Counted from the first letter of the stretch, positions 1-6,413 are shown. The stretch is 7,176 nt of DNA from JAZKSG01 sp036626215 (GCA_036626215.1 JAZKSG010000051.1:1-7176); one strand, 5' to 3'. Numbers and translations are program-made. The notes: generated from the letters alone by a model not told the origin.

Positions 1-473
1 CCTATCTGTTTGATGTATTTGTCGAAATTTTTTTGATATCGATTTAATTCTTTTTCAACCTTTTTTTTACTGATGAAAAAACCGGTGAAGCCGGTTAAAA
101 AAAGTTTTATTTTTTCTTTGACACTCATTTTTTTGAACATTCGGTTGAACATTTGTTGAGCGTTAATATCTATGAATCCAACGGGTAGCTGATGAGATTG
201 AGCATATTTTATTGCGGTCATCATTTCGTCGCCTGCTTCTACACCATATTGTTTTGCCATGGTTTCTTGAAATCGAGCTATTAATCTGTATATGAATGGT
301 GCGTTTTTTCTAGCTTGTTGATATGCCTCCGGGTCTTCTTCTCTTTTTTGTAGTGCTGCGTATCTTTGTTTGTCTAGTTCGACACATATGATGTTGGGTT
401 GTTTTTCATCTAAATTGTGTAGTATTGCTTGTGAGAGGTCGAATACGTGTCCAGTTCCTATTAGTGTTATCAT
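1..473 (-). CDS. TraB/PrgY family protein, N-terminal part (C-terminus beyond window)
   Basis: Reading leftward from ATG at 473, 157 codons stay open to the window edge, so the C-terminal part is missing. The translation begins MITLIGTGHVFDLS, the family's opening GTGHV/GTAHVS signature, followed by IICVELDKQRY (VELD-x-x-R) at about residues 29-39, GVEAGDEMMTAIKYA near 78-92 and GFIDIN near 99-104. Those blocks, in that order, are the TraB/PrgY core. After them comes MSVKEKIKLFLTGFTGFF, matching the family's linker before later conserved segments. Enterococcal TraB/PrgY lowers activity of a plasmid sex pheromone; archaeal homologues are widespread and mostly uncharacterised, so I give no specific role. 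Some relatives have C-terminal membrane helices, which would lie outside this window. AAGG at 481-484 lies 7 nt before the ATG and supports the start. Codons favour A and C in third position (all 11 Leu are CTA, TTA, CTC or CTT, none TTG). Confidence 0.85.
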   Translation of the reverse strand, partial: MITLIGTGHVFDLSQAILHNLDEKQPNIICVELDKQRYAALQKREEDPEAYQQARKNAPFIYRLIARFQETMAKQYGVEAGDEMMTAIKYAQSHQLPVGFIDINAQQMFNRMFKKMSVKEKIKLFLTGFTGFFISKKKVEKELNRYQKNFDKYIKQI

Positions 474-578
474 ATTTTTTCCTTTTTTTGTGTTGTGATA
501 ATATTTCTTGTTAATTAAACCTGTTTTTTAGTAGTCTCCAAATGTAGATAAAGTTAAAGAGAACTACGGATGTTAGAC

Positions 579-591
579 AGGATATAAAAAT
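579..591 (-). promoter_or_regulatory. Possible TATA promoter for the TraB-family gene
   Basis: The minus strand reads AAAAGGATTTTTATATCC here: a purine-rich BRE-like stretch followed by a TATA-like box at 581-590. A start about 25 bases downstream would leave a leader of roughly 85 nt before the TraB ATG at 473. The rest of the 180-bp spacer (474-653) holds no ORF I can support. Directly after the ATPase stop the minus strand has only a short T5 run at 642-646, too weak to call a terminator, so read-through from the ATPase gene is possible. Confidence 0.35.
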
Positions 592-653
592 CCTTTTCTA
601 AAGAAGAACTTATTAAAAGATGTTTAACCAAGATGATCAGTAAAAAGTAAGAG

Positions 654-1943
654 TTACGATGTTAACAGCCATTTCCATATTGGGATACAACGAATTTTCA
701 TGTTATCTTCTACAATTTCATCTTCTAAATCCCATGTAACCAATAAAAGATTTTTACAGTTTAAATCTTCAGCTGATTTGATAAGGGATGTGATTTCTCG
801 TCCCTCAATTTCCTCTTTGCTAGATACATTGGTTACCTGGATTAACTGCTTGATGTTTTGTCCTGTTTTGATTACAAAATCTACTTCTCTCTGCTGATGA
901 TCTTTCCAGTAATATATTTCAAATTCTGATTTATTATATGATTTTCTTCTCAGAAGTTCAATACAGACAAGGTTTTCCATAAGTCGTCCTTTATTGTCGG
1001 AGAAGCGGAAGGCAACTGAGTTTATTATACCTGTATCAATACAATAGACTTTTTTTGGGGCAATTGTTTGTTTTTTAAGTTTAAAGGAAAAACGTTCTAG
1101 GATTATAATCAGATATGCATTAGTTAGATAATCAACATAATTTTTAATTGTGTGAACATTTTTTATCTTGCTGACATCTTTTATTTTTTTGTAGGTTATC
1201 TCTTTTGAAAAATTTGAAACTAAAAACTTTGCTATTTCACTAAAAGTTTTTTTATTTTTTATATTGTATCTTAGCAGTATATCTTTATGGATTACATCTT
1301 CATATGTTCTTGCAAGCATTTTTTTTCCAAATTTATATACTTCAGGGTATCCTCCATATTTCATGTATTTTTTTAGATTGTTTTTGATTTCTGCAGTTTT
1401 TTTTGTTGAATAAAAATCTTTGTTGCTAAATTTTTTGTTATGGAATGTTAAGTATTCATTGAATGAAAATGGATAAAGTGTGAAATCGATGTGTCTACCT
1501 GTAAGATGTGTCGACAGTTCTCCAGATAGTAGTTGAGAGTTACTGCCGGTGATGATTACTTTTTTAGTTCTTCTTAATCTGTTTACAAATTTTTCCCAGT
1601 TTTTGATATTTTGTATTTCATCAAGGATAAGGTATTCTGTGTCTTGTCCGTAGAGTTCATAAAAGGCTTGTAAAACAAGATTTAATTCTTTTGTTGATAG
1701 ATTTGCGATTCGTTCATCGTCAAAGTTGATGTATCCATATTCTTTGTCTTTGTACATCATAGTTGAAAATATTGATTTTCCACATCGTCTGGGTCCAAGT
1801 ATTGCGAGGATATTGGGGTGTTTTAGATATGTTTTTAGTTTTTTAACGGGGATTTTTCTTTCAATTATTTTCTCATTTTTGTAGATATAGGATATTTCTT
1901 CTTTTTGGTCTGTAATTATTCTTTTGATCTCTTCGACATCCAT
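654..1943 (-). CDS. AAA_14 / DUF4143 family ATPase (ATP-binding protein)
   Basis: A 429-residue protein from the chosen start (MDVEEIKR). It has a P-loop ATPase domain: Walker A GPRRCGKS at about residues 50-57, Walker B YLILDEIQ at about 104-111 with acidic pair D108/E109, and a sensor-like VIITGSNS at about 129-136. TGRHIDFTLYPFSFNEYL follows, the usual AAA_14 hallmark. A middle helical region leads to a C-terminal DUF4143 module with restriction-endonuclease-like elements: GRLMENLVCIELLRR (E323), YYWKDHQQREVDFVI (D355) and LIQVT, where many relatives have IEVK or LIQVC. The family is common and often multicopy in archaea; its substrate is unknown, and nuclease or mobile-element links are speculative. 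An ATG 21 bases upstream (1964) is in frame, but it overlaps the TATA box, so the transcript probably starts at or next to 1943 and is leaderless. Length is normal and the frame intact. Confidence 0.88.
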   Translation of the reverse strand: MDVEEIKRIITDQKEEISYIYKNEKIIERKIPVKKLKTYLKHPNILAILGPRRCGKSIFSTMMYKDKEYGYINFDDERIANLSTKELNLVLQAFYELYGQDTEYLILDEIQNIKNWEKFVNRLRRTKKVIITGSNSQLLSGELSTHLTGRHIDFTLYPFSFNEYLTFHNKKFSNKDFYSTKKTAEIKNNLKKYMKYGGYPEVYKFGKKMLARTYEDVIHKDILLRYNIKNKKTFSEIAKFLVSNFSKEITYKKIKDVSKIKNVHTIKNYVDYLTNAYLIIILERFSFKLKKQTIAPKKVYCIDTGIINSVAFRFSDNKGRLMENLVCIELLRRKSYNKSEFEIYYWKDHQQREVDFVIKTGQNIKQLIQVTNVSSKEEIEGREITSLIKSAEDLNCKNLLLVTWDLEDEIVEDNMKIRCIPIWKWLLTS

Positions 1944-1963
1944 AATCCCGATAATGACATACA

Positions 1964-1973
1964 TTTATAAAAA
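1964..1973 (-). promoter_or_regulatory. TATA box of the ATPase gene (leaderless promoter)
   Basis: The minus strand reads CTTTTTATAAATG, a near-consensus archaeal TATA box, with an A/C-rich BRE position just upstream (AACAAAC). Its centre lies about 25 bases before ATG 1943, the usual distance from an archaeal TATA box to the transcription start, so the mRNA should begin at or beside that ATG. This decides the ATPase start and argues against ATG 1964, which overlaps the box. Confidence 0.6.
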
Positions 1974-1996
1974 GTTTGTTATTAGTAATAACAAAC
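1974..1996. promoter_or_regulatory. 23-bp perfect palindrome abutting the ATPase TATA box (candidate operator)
   Basis: The arms GTTTGTTATTA (1974-1984) and TAATAACAAAC (1986-1996) are exact reverse complements around a single G at 1985. The element sits directly upstream of the TATA box and covers the BRE position of the ATPase promoter. A dimeric helix-turn-helix regulator bound here would be expected to compete with TFB/TBP or, if an activator, to contact them. No regulator gene is visible in the window. Function is inferred from symmetry and position. Confidence 0.5.
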
Positions 1997-2073
1997 ATTT
2001 GAAAAAAAGATTAATGATTATTGCAATTTAAAAACACTCTTTCTTCGATAATAGACGATAAATAAATCGACAA

Positions 2074-2082
2074 TATTAAATA
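2074..2082 (+). promoter_or_regulatory. Possible TATA box for the 27-residue ORF
   Basis: TATTAAATA is centred at about 2078, 27 bases before ATG 2105, a leaderless geometry like that of the ATPase gene on the other strand. The surrounding sequence is very AT-rich, so a chance match is easy. Confidence 0.25.
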
Positions 2083-2104
2083 ATCGTGTGTAAATGTGTC
2101 AAAC

Positions 2105-2188
2105 ATGAGCAATGTAATAAACGACTATAAATTAAAAGAACTATCCATTGAATGGATAGAATCCGAAAAAGAATTTGGCATACTCTAA
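2105..2188 (+). CDS. Possible 27-residue small protein or truncated gene remnant
   Basis: ATG to TAA encodes 27 residues, starting MSNVINDYKLKELSIEW and ending ESEKEFGIL. I do not recognise it. The composition is amphipathic and acidic, like the N-terminus of an ordinary soluble protein, not random AT-rich translation. A TATA-like box lies 27 bases upstream and there is no Shine-Dalgarno, so a leaderless mRNA would be needed. It is the only plus-strand ORF of interest in the 279-bp spacer between the ATPase start and the hydrolase end. A 19-bp palindrome lies inside it, which could instead be the true functional element. It might be a real small protein, the 5' stump of a lost gene, or chance. 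Confidence 0.22.
   Translation: MSNVINDYKLKELSIEWIESEKEFGIL
2141..2159. repeat. 19-bp perfect palindrome within the spacer
   Basis: CTATCCATT (2141-2149) and AATGGATAG (2151-2159) are exact reverse complements around a single G at 2150. It lies inside the possible 27-residue ORF, about 63 bp beyond the hydrolase stop on that gene's downstream side. Its arms are unlike those of the 1974-1996 palindrome. As RNA it could fold into a short hairpin; as DNA it could be a dimer-binding site. Confidence 0.5.
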
Positions 2189-2202
2189 AATACGTTTCAA
2201 GT

Positions 2203-2217
2203 GAGGAGAAAAAAAAT
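2203..2217 (-). terminator. T-run terminator after the PaaK-SahH operon
   Basis: Just 6 bases past the hydrolase TAA, the minus strand reads AAATTTTTTTTCTCC: eight consecutive T (2209-2216) within a pyrimidine-rich tract. Archaeal RNA polymerase terminates at such T-runs without needing a hairpin, and no stem lies immediately upstream. Confidence 0.55.
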
Positions 2218-2222
2218 TTGGG

Positions 2223-3491
2223 TTATGTACCCTCTCTCCAATTATCCATATATTCCTTTTGGACATCGGTAAGCTCGTCTATCTCCACATCCATAGTTTC
2301 AAGTTTATAACCTGCTATCCTCTGATCAATCCCTTCAGGAACCGGATAAACCCTATTCTCAAGACCTTTTCCATTATCTATCAGCCATTCTGCGGTCAAA
2401 GCCTGATTAGCAAAACTCATATCCATAACCTCACTAGGATGACCTTCAGCCGCTGAAAGATTAACCAAACGCCCCTCAGCAAGAAGATAAACCGTTCTAC
2501 CATCCTTCATACAGTACTCTTTAACATCTGGACGTATCTCTCTGCAACTCTCAGATTTCTCCTCAAGATAAGGAACATTAATTTCATTATCAAAATGTCC
2601 ACTATTAGCCAACAACGCTCCATCCTTCAAATTATCAATAGCATTTTTGTCTATCACATGTTTATTACCCGTAACAGTAACAAAAATATCACCAATTTTA
2701 GCAGCCTCCCTTATAGGCATAACCTGGAAACCATCCATAGAAGCCTCCAAAGCTCTAACCGGATCAACCTCTGTCACAACAACATTAGCATCCATACCAC
2801 GTGCTCTCTTAGCAACACCTTTACCACACCATCCATAACCAGAAACAACAAAAGTCTTCCCCGCTATAAGAACAGATGTAGCCCGGAGAATACCATCAAT
2901 AGTACTCTGACCAGTGCCATACCGGTTATCAAAAAGATGTTTAGTCAACGCATCATTCACCGCCACAATAGGATAACACAAATCACCTTTTTCCGCCATA
3001 ATCCGCTGACGGTTTACACCAGTAGTCGTCTCTTCAGTTCCACCAATCACATTGGAAAGCAAATCAGTCTTCTCAGTGTGGAGACGAGTGACAAGATCGC
3101 TACCGTCATCCATACTAACATCTGGTTTATAACCTAAAACCTGATCCACACACCAATAATACTCCTCATTCGACACTCCACGCCAAGCAAAAACATGAAC
3201 ACCCTCATCAGCTAAAGCCGCCGCAACAGCATCATTAGTACTAAGAGGATTCGAACCACACAACGCCACCGTCGCTCCACCAGCTTTAAGAGTCTTCATC
3301 AAAACCGCCGTCTCCTTAGTAACATGAAGACAACAACCCAAAGTCAACCCCTTCAAAGGTTTTTTCTCCTCAAATCGTTTTTTTATCTCCATCAAAACAG
3401 GCATATGATCCTCAGCCCAATGAATCAACTCTTTTCCTTCTTCTTTATCATCAATGTTTTTTACAGCATAATCTTCTGTTTTGTCAACCAT
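2223..3491 (-). CDS. ahcY: Adenosylhomocysteinase (S-adenosylhomocysteine hydrolase)
   Basis: A 422-residue, full-length cytosolic NAD-dependent enzyme that splits S-adenosylhomocysteine into adenosine and homocysteine, relieving product inhibition of methyltransferases. Family signatures appear in order: CCLHVTKETAVL (H56, T58, E60), SNPLSTND, MDDGSDLV (D129), GTEETTTGV (E154), VNDALTKHLFDNRYGTGQS (K184 and D188 of the active site), the Rossmann NAD motif GYGWCGKG (218-225) with acidic E241/D243, NSGHFDNEI, and LAEGRLVNLSAAEGHPSEVM (H351). It ends YMDNWREGT, the short archaeal-type tail, without the KxxxxY extension of mammalian and many bacterial enzymes. Start ATG 3491 has AGAGGAG 9 nt upstream and lies 17 bp after the ligase stop, so the two genes form an operon. 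In some methanogens the homologue prefers S-inosylhomocysteine; sequence alone does not settle which is used. Codons favour T and G endings, unlike the TraB and L15e genes. Confidence 0.96.
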   Translation of the reverse strand: MVDKTEDYAVKNIDDKEEGKELIHWAEDHMPVLMEIKKRFEEKKPLKGLTLGCCLHVTKETAVLMKTLKAGGATVALCGSNPLSTNDAVAAALADEGVHVFAWRGVSNEEYYWCVDQVLGYKPDVSMDDGSDLVTRLHTEKTDLLSNVIGGTEETTTGVNRQRIMAEKGDLCYPIVAVNDALTKHLFDNRYGTGQSTIDGILRATSVLIAGKTFVVSGYGWCGKGVAKRARGMDANVVVTEVDPVRALEASMDGFQVMPIREAAKIGDIFVTVTGNKHVIDKNAIDNLKDGALLANSGHFDNEINVPYLEEKSESCREIRPDVKEYCMKDGRTVYLLAEGRLVNLSAAEGHPSEVMDMSFANQALTAEWLIDNGKGLENRVYPVPEGIDQRIAGYKLETMDVEIDELTDVQKEYMDNWREGT

Positions 3492-3500
3492 CCTAAAAAA

Positions 3501-3507
3501 CTCCTCT
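3501..3507 (-). promoter_or_regulatory. Shine-Dalgarno site of ahcY
   Basis: The minus strand carries AGAGGAG in the 17-bp gap between the ligase stop and ATG 3491, with 9 nt spacing. It fixes the start of the hydrolase and supports translation from a shared mRNA. Confidence 0.75.
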
Positions 3508-3508
3508 C

Positions 3509-4813
3509 TTAATCTTTATTTCTTTTATCTATAACACGTTTAGCTTTCAAACCTTCCTGTTCAATACTTTTAGGAGGCAGCACTTTGACTCTTGGTGTAA
3601 AAACTATAACGTTTTTTATAGCTTTTTTTAATTCCTCAGCAAGCTGACTAGTTTTTTCTTCACTAAGTGGTTTTTTAGTCTCCACTTCCACAGTAAGCTG
3701 ATCTTGATCGTTTTCAGTGGTTAAAATCATCTGCCAATTTACACCCACATACGGGTTTTTCATCAACGCTGATTCAACCTGCCCAGGGTAGATATTTGTC
3801 CCTCTTATTATAAGCATATCATCGCTACGTGCTTTTATAGCTGTATGTTTAACATGTGTACGGCCACATTCACATACCTCTTGATCTATCAACCTTGCGA
3901 GATCCCGAGTACGATAACGCAAAAGTGGCATACCTTGTTTAGTAAGAGTAGTTATAACCAACTCCCCTTCCTCTTCTTTTTCAACAGGTTCAAGTGTAAT
4001 CGGATCGATACACTCCACCAAAAAATGATCCTCCCAGAGATGCAAACCATTATGTTGATCACAATCAGTGCTAACGCCAGGTCCACACATCTCCGTTAAC
4101 CCATAAATATCATGTACATCCATATCCCAAGTATCCATAATACGTTTTTTCAAACCAGGTGTAAACATCTCAGCTCCAAAAAGACCATTACGAACCTTCA
4201 AATCCTCAGCAGGATCCATATCCATCTCTTCAGCAATCTGACCGAGGCGGACAACATACGACGCTACACCAGAAATAAAACTAGTTCCATAATATTTCAT
4301 AAGATTCAACTGCCGTTCACTCTGTCCTTTACCTGTAGGTATTACAAGAGATCCAACTTTTTGTGCACCATAATGAAAACCAAAAGCACCGGTAAAAGTT
4401 CCATAGGGGATAGGATTCTGAAAAACATCACTTTTAGTAAGACCAGACATACTAAGACAACGAGCCATAACCTCAGACCAAACCTCAATATCATGCCGAG
4501 TGTAACAAACCGTCACCGGAGTACCTGTAGTGCCTGAAGAGGCATGAAGCTCAACACAGTCATCAAGAGAAGAAGACATCATACCAAAAGGCATATTCTC
4601 TCGGAGGTCATCTTTAGTAGTCAAAGGCAACTTAGTGACATCATCCAACGATTTAACATCAGAAGGACTTATACTATTCTCTTTAAACTTTTTACGATAA
4701 AAAGAAACATTCTCATAAACACGATGAACCGTCTCCTTCAAACGCTCCAACTGTAACTCTCTTATTTTCTTCCTTGGAAGCGTCTCCATTTTTTTGTTAA
4801 ATTTGTAATCCAT
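3509..4813 (-). CDS. PaaK-type phenylacetate--CoA ligase family protein (alternatively coenzyme F390 synthetase)
   Basis: A 434-residue AMP-forming ligase of the PaaK branch of the ANL superfamily, typical length. These enzymes activate a carboxylate with ATP as an acyl-adenylate, then transfer it to CoA. Visible motifs: P-loop SSGTTGTPV (92-100), LFGAE (221-225), the adenylate motif YGLTE (237-241), GLHLWEDHFLVE (256-267), RTRD (301-304), the hinge-adjacent IIRGTNIYPGQVES (335-348), and a C-terminal AMP-binding_C_2 domain ending GLKAKRVIDKR, whose Lys is the likely catalytic residue. Cysteines at 251 (with H254) and 314/316 (CECGRTH) resemble the zinc site of PaaK relatives. The archaeal family includes methanogen coenzyme F390 synthetase, which adenylylates F420, so the substrate is not settled; neighbouring phenylacetate-catabolism genes are absent. 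It is the first gene of an operon with ahcY. Start ATG 4813 has AGGG 7 nt upstream. Third codon positions favour T/G (5 of the first 8 Leu are TTG). Confidence 0.88.
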   Translation of the reverse strand: MDYKFNKKMETLPRKKIRELQLERLKETVHRVYENVSFYRKKFKENSISPSDVKSLDDVTKLPLTTKDDLRENMPFGMMSSSLDDCVELHASSGTTGTPVTVCYTRHDIEVWSEVMARCLSMSGLTKSDVFQNPIPYGTFTGAFGFHYGAQKVGSLVIPTGKGQSERQLNLMKYYGTSFISGVASYVVRLGQIAEEMDMDPAEDLKVRNGLFGAEMFTPGLKKRIMDTWDMDVHDIYGLTEMCGPGVSTDCDQHNGLHLWEDHFLVECIDPITLEPVEKEEEGELVITTLTKQGMPLLRYRTRDLARLIDQEVCECGRTHVKHTAIKARSDDMLIIRGTNIYPGQVESALMKNPYVGVNWQMILTTENDQDQLTVEVETKKPLSEEKTSQLAEELKKAIKNVIVFTPRVKVLPPKSIEQEGLKAKRVIDKRNKD

Positions 4814-4846
4814 GATTTTTCCCTGAGTGATTGAAATAAGACGCCC

Positions 4847-4856
4847 TTATAATAGT
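4847..4856 (-). promoter_or_regulatory. TATA promoter of the PaaK-ahcY operon
   Basis: The minus strand reads ACTATTATAAGG, with a TATA-like core at 4847-4854. A start about 25 bases downstream (near 4825) would give a leader of about 12 nt that still includes the AGGG at 4821-4824. A second TATA-like stretch, ATATAAAAAAA at 4907-4917, lies farther upstream and could serve as an alternative promoter with a leader of about 70 nt. Confidence 0.45.
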
Positions 4857-4885
4857 TTAGCGAAATAGAAAAAATAAAGTAGATT

Positions 4886-4897
4886 AGAAAAAAAAGT
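4886..4897 (-). terminator. T-run terminator after the PKD-domain gene
   Basis: About 40 bases past the PKD gene stop, the minus strand reads AACTTTTTTTTCTAATC, with eight consecutive T (4888-4895). This is a typical archaeal T-run terminator and separates the PKD gene from the downstream ligase-hydrolase operon. Confidence 0.45.
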
Positions 4898-4934
4898 TAG
4901 GAATTCTTTTTTTATATGGCAACCTCTACCGATA

Positions 4935-6413
4935 TTATGTTATAACTGTAAACGCTATTTCATCTACATTTTCCTCTTTGTCCAATGTTTTCGCCTGATA
5001 TACATATAGTTCGCATGGATACGAACTTTTGTCTAAAACGGCTCCCTCCTTCAATGTAACCTCAATTTTTACGGTGGCTTCATCTCCCGGTGAAAGTTTT
5101 TGTATATTATGGCAGTTTTGCCAGTTCGTATATTTACCTTTGTAAAATAGCTTATAAGAAAATCCTTTTACATCTAGACTCACAGTAATATTTTCATTTT
5201 CAATCTCGCTGTTAAGTCCTTCTTCACCAGAAGCCGGGTTGTCTAAAGTCATATATATCTCTTCTGCACTGTTTTCACTATCCTCATTCGTTATAGTAAA
5301 GGAGCTTCCTAAAGTTATTTCTTCTTCAACTTCTCCAGTAGTTTCATTTACGTAGGTAGAAAGATTTATATCCTCTATATTTGAAATATTCAAATCGGCT
5401 TTTTGAATCGGTGCTTCATATCCCCAATTAAGGAAACCAAGCATGTACAATCCTACATCCTGCAGTAAGGGAGGTAGACTCAACCATCGTTCATCAAGAA
5501 AAGTAGAAACCGGTTCTTTTATAAAAGGCCAGATTAGTTCTCCACCTGTAGGAATTAAAGGCAGTACTTTTTGAACGGTTTTTAACTTTTCCTGAAACTT
5601 TGTCAATTTGTTACTCCTCGATACTGAAAAGTCTATACTGGCGCCGGCTTTGTTTCCAGCAGAATCTGTAACTGTTAAAGTGACTAAGTGTCTGAATGGC
5701 TGCCAAGCACATATCTCCGGAATTGTTACATTAGCCTCCCCTGAGAGATTATGTACTGGAAGCACTTCTTCGCCACCTGCAGTTAGTAATGAATCAGCAG
5801 TTTGTACTTTCCAATCATATGAAACAATTTCATCATTCTCCGGATCGCTAACCTGTGCTGTAACTTCAAGTCGTCCTTTACCAAAAGCGTTGATTCCTTT
5901 TCTTTCTTCTACGGCATCCAACCGTTTCTGTTGATTTCCTGGATAAGCAGCTACTCTAAGAGGTAAAATAGAAAGTAATGACAACCAATTAAATTTCCTG
6001 TTGATTGTTCTTTGGTTTATCGAAAGAGAAACCATAGGCGCTTTATTTTTCTTGGCTAAAACCTTGATGGAATCTGTATCCTTTTCACCATCTTCATCTT
6101 CAACTGTTAGAATACATGTATATTCTCCCTCATCCTTATAGACGGTTGAGACTTCTTTCCCTTCAGATTTTTCACCATTTCCAAAATCCCATTGATATTC
6201 AACATCACCTTCATAATTCATAACTATTGACGAAAAATTTATTGAAAAGGGTGCAGTCCCTTCAGATCGATCTGCAAAAATTTCTGCTGACAAAGGCAAA
6301 TCTGCTTTTTCCTCTATCTGTTTTATTCCAAAGGTTACTACTGTTGCCACTCCAGCTGCTACTATAATTGCCGCTATTATTATACTTAAAAACTTTTTAT
6401 CTTTTAGTTCCAT
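4935..6413 (-). CDS. Membrane-anchored extracellular PKD-domain protein
   Basis: A 492-residue protein with a short charged N-terminus (MELKDKK) and one hydrophobic helix at about 8-31, acting as signal or anchor, so most of it should lie outside the cell. Residues about 41-119 form a PKD domain: YQWDFGNGEKSEG followed by VYKDEGEYTCILTVEDEDG. A linker with a second hydrophobic stretch (FNWLSLLSILPLRVAA, 141-156) leads to a second Ig/PKD-like domain at about 182-265 (VSDPENDEIVSYDW, then LVTLTVTDSAGN). A hydrophobic, proline-rich segment follows at 283-330, then an acidic beta-rich C-terminal region (340-492) that I do not recognise. N-x-S/T sequons recur (N222, N228, N342, N350, N356, N408), compatible with archaeal N-glycosylation. 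No catalytic motif is visible; PKD domains generally mediate adhesion or binding. ATG 6413 is the only upstream Met; GGGGG lies 12 nt before it. It is transcribed divergently from rpl15e. Confidence 0.82.
   Translation of the reverse strand: MELKDKKFLSIIIAAIIVAAGVATVVTFGIKQIEEKADLPLSAEIFADRSEGTAPFSINFSSIVMNYEGDVEYQWDFGNGEKSEGKEVSTVYKDEGEYTCILTVEDEDGEKDTDSIKVLAKKNKAPMVSLSINQRTINRKFNWLSLLSILPLRVAAYPGNQQKRLDAVEERKGINAFGKGRLEVTAQVSDPENDEIVSYDWKVQTADSLLTAGGEEVLPVHNLSGEANVTIPEICAWQPFRHLVTLTVTDSAGNKAGASIDFSVSRSNKLTKFQEKLKTVQKVLPLIPTGGELIWPFIKEPVSTFLDERWLSLPPLLQDVGLYMLGFLNWGYEAPIQKADLNISNIEDINLSTYVNETTGEVEEEITLGSSFTITNEDSENSAEEIYMTLDNPASGEEGLNSEIENENITVSLDVKGFSYKLFYKGKYTNWQNCHNIQKLSPGDEATVKIEVTLKEGAVLDKSSYPCELYVYQAKTLDKEENVDEIAFTVIT

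Noticed and set aside
80..96. GC-rich hairpin (AACCGG/CCGGTT) followed by a T-run on the minus strand, resembling an intrinsic terminator
   Set aside because: It lies inside the TraB coding frame and encodes a tandem TGFTGF peptide; the frame continues with family-like sequence, so the repeat explains the stem.
700..897. Plus-strand ORF of 65 codons
   Set aside because: It is antisense to the conserved C-terminal DUF4143 region, with no promoter, ribosome-binding site or recognisable motif.
2203..2227. Plus-strand GAGGAG with ATG 2225 downstream, resembling a translation start
   Set aside because: Spacing is about 16 nt and the frame stops after 15 codons inside antisense ahcY; the tract is better explained as the minus-strand T-run terminator.
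2595..3137. Plus-strand ORF of 180 codons, plus shorter ones at 2259-2456, 2647-2838 and 3324-3512
   Set aside because: All are antisense to ahcY. Their Ser/Thr/Ile/Asn-rich composition is what the reverse complement of a T/G-ending gene gives, and no domain is visible.
4112..4537. Plus-strand ORF of 141 codons, plus 3845-4099 and 4544-4756
   Set aside because: Antisense to the PaaK-type ligase, with the same shadow composition and no signals of their own.
5608..5934. Plus-strand ORF of 108 codons
   Set aside because: Antisense to the second Ig/PKD-like domain of the surface protein; no ribosome-binding site or promoter.
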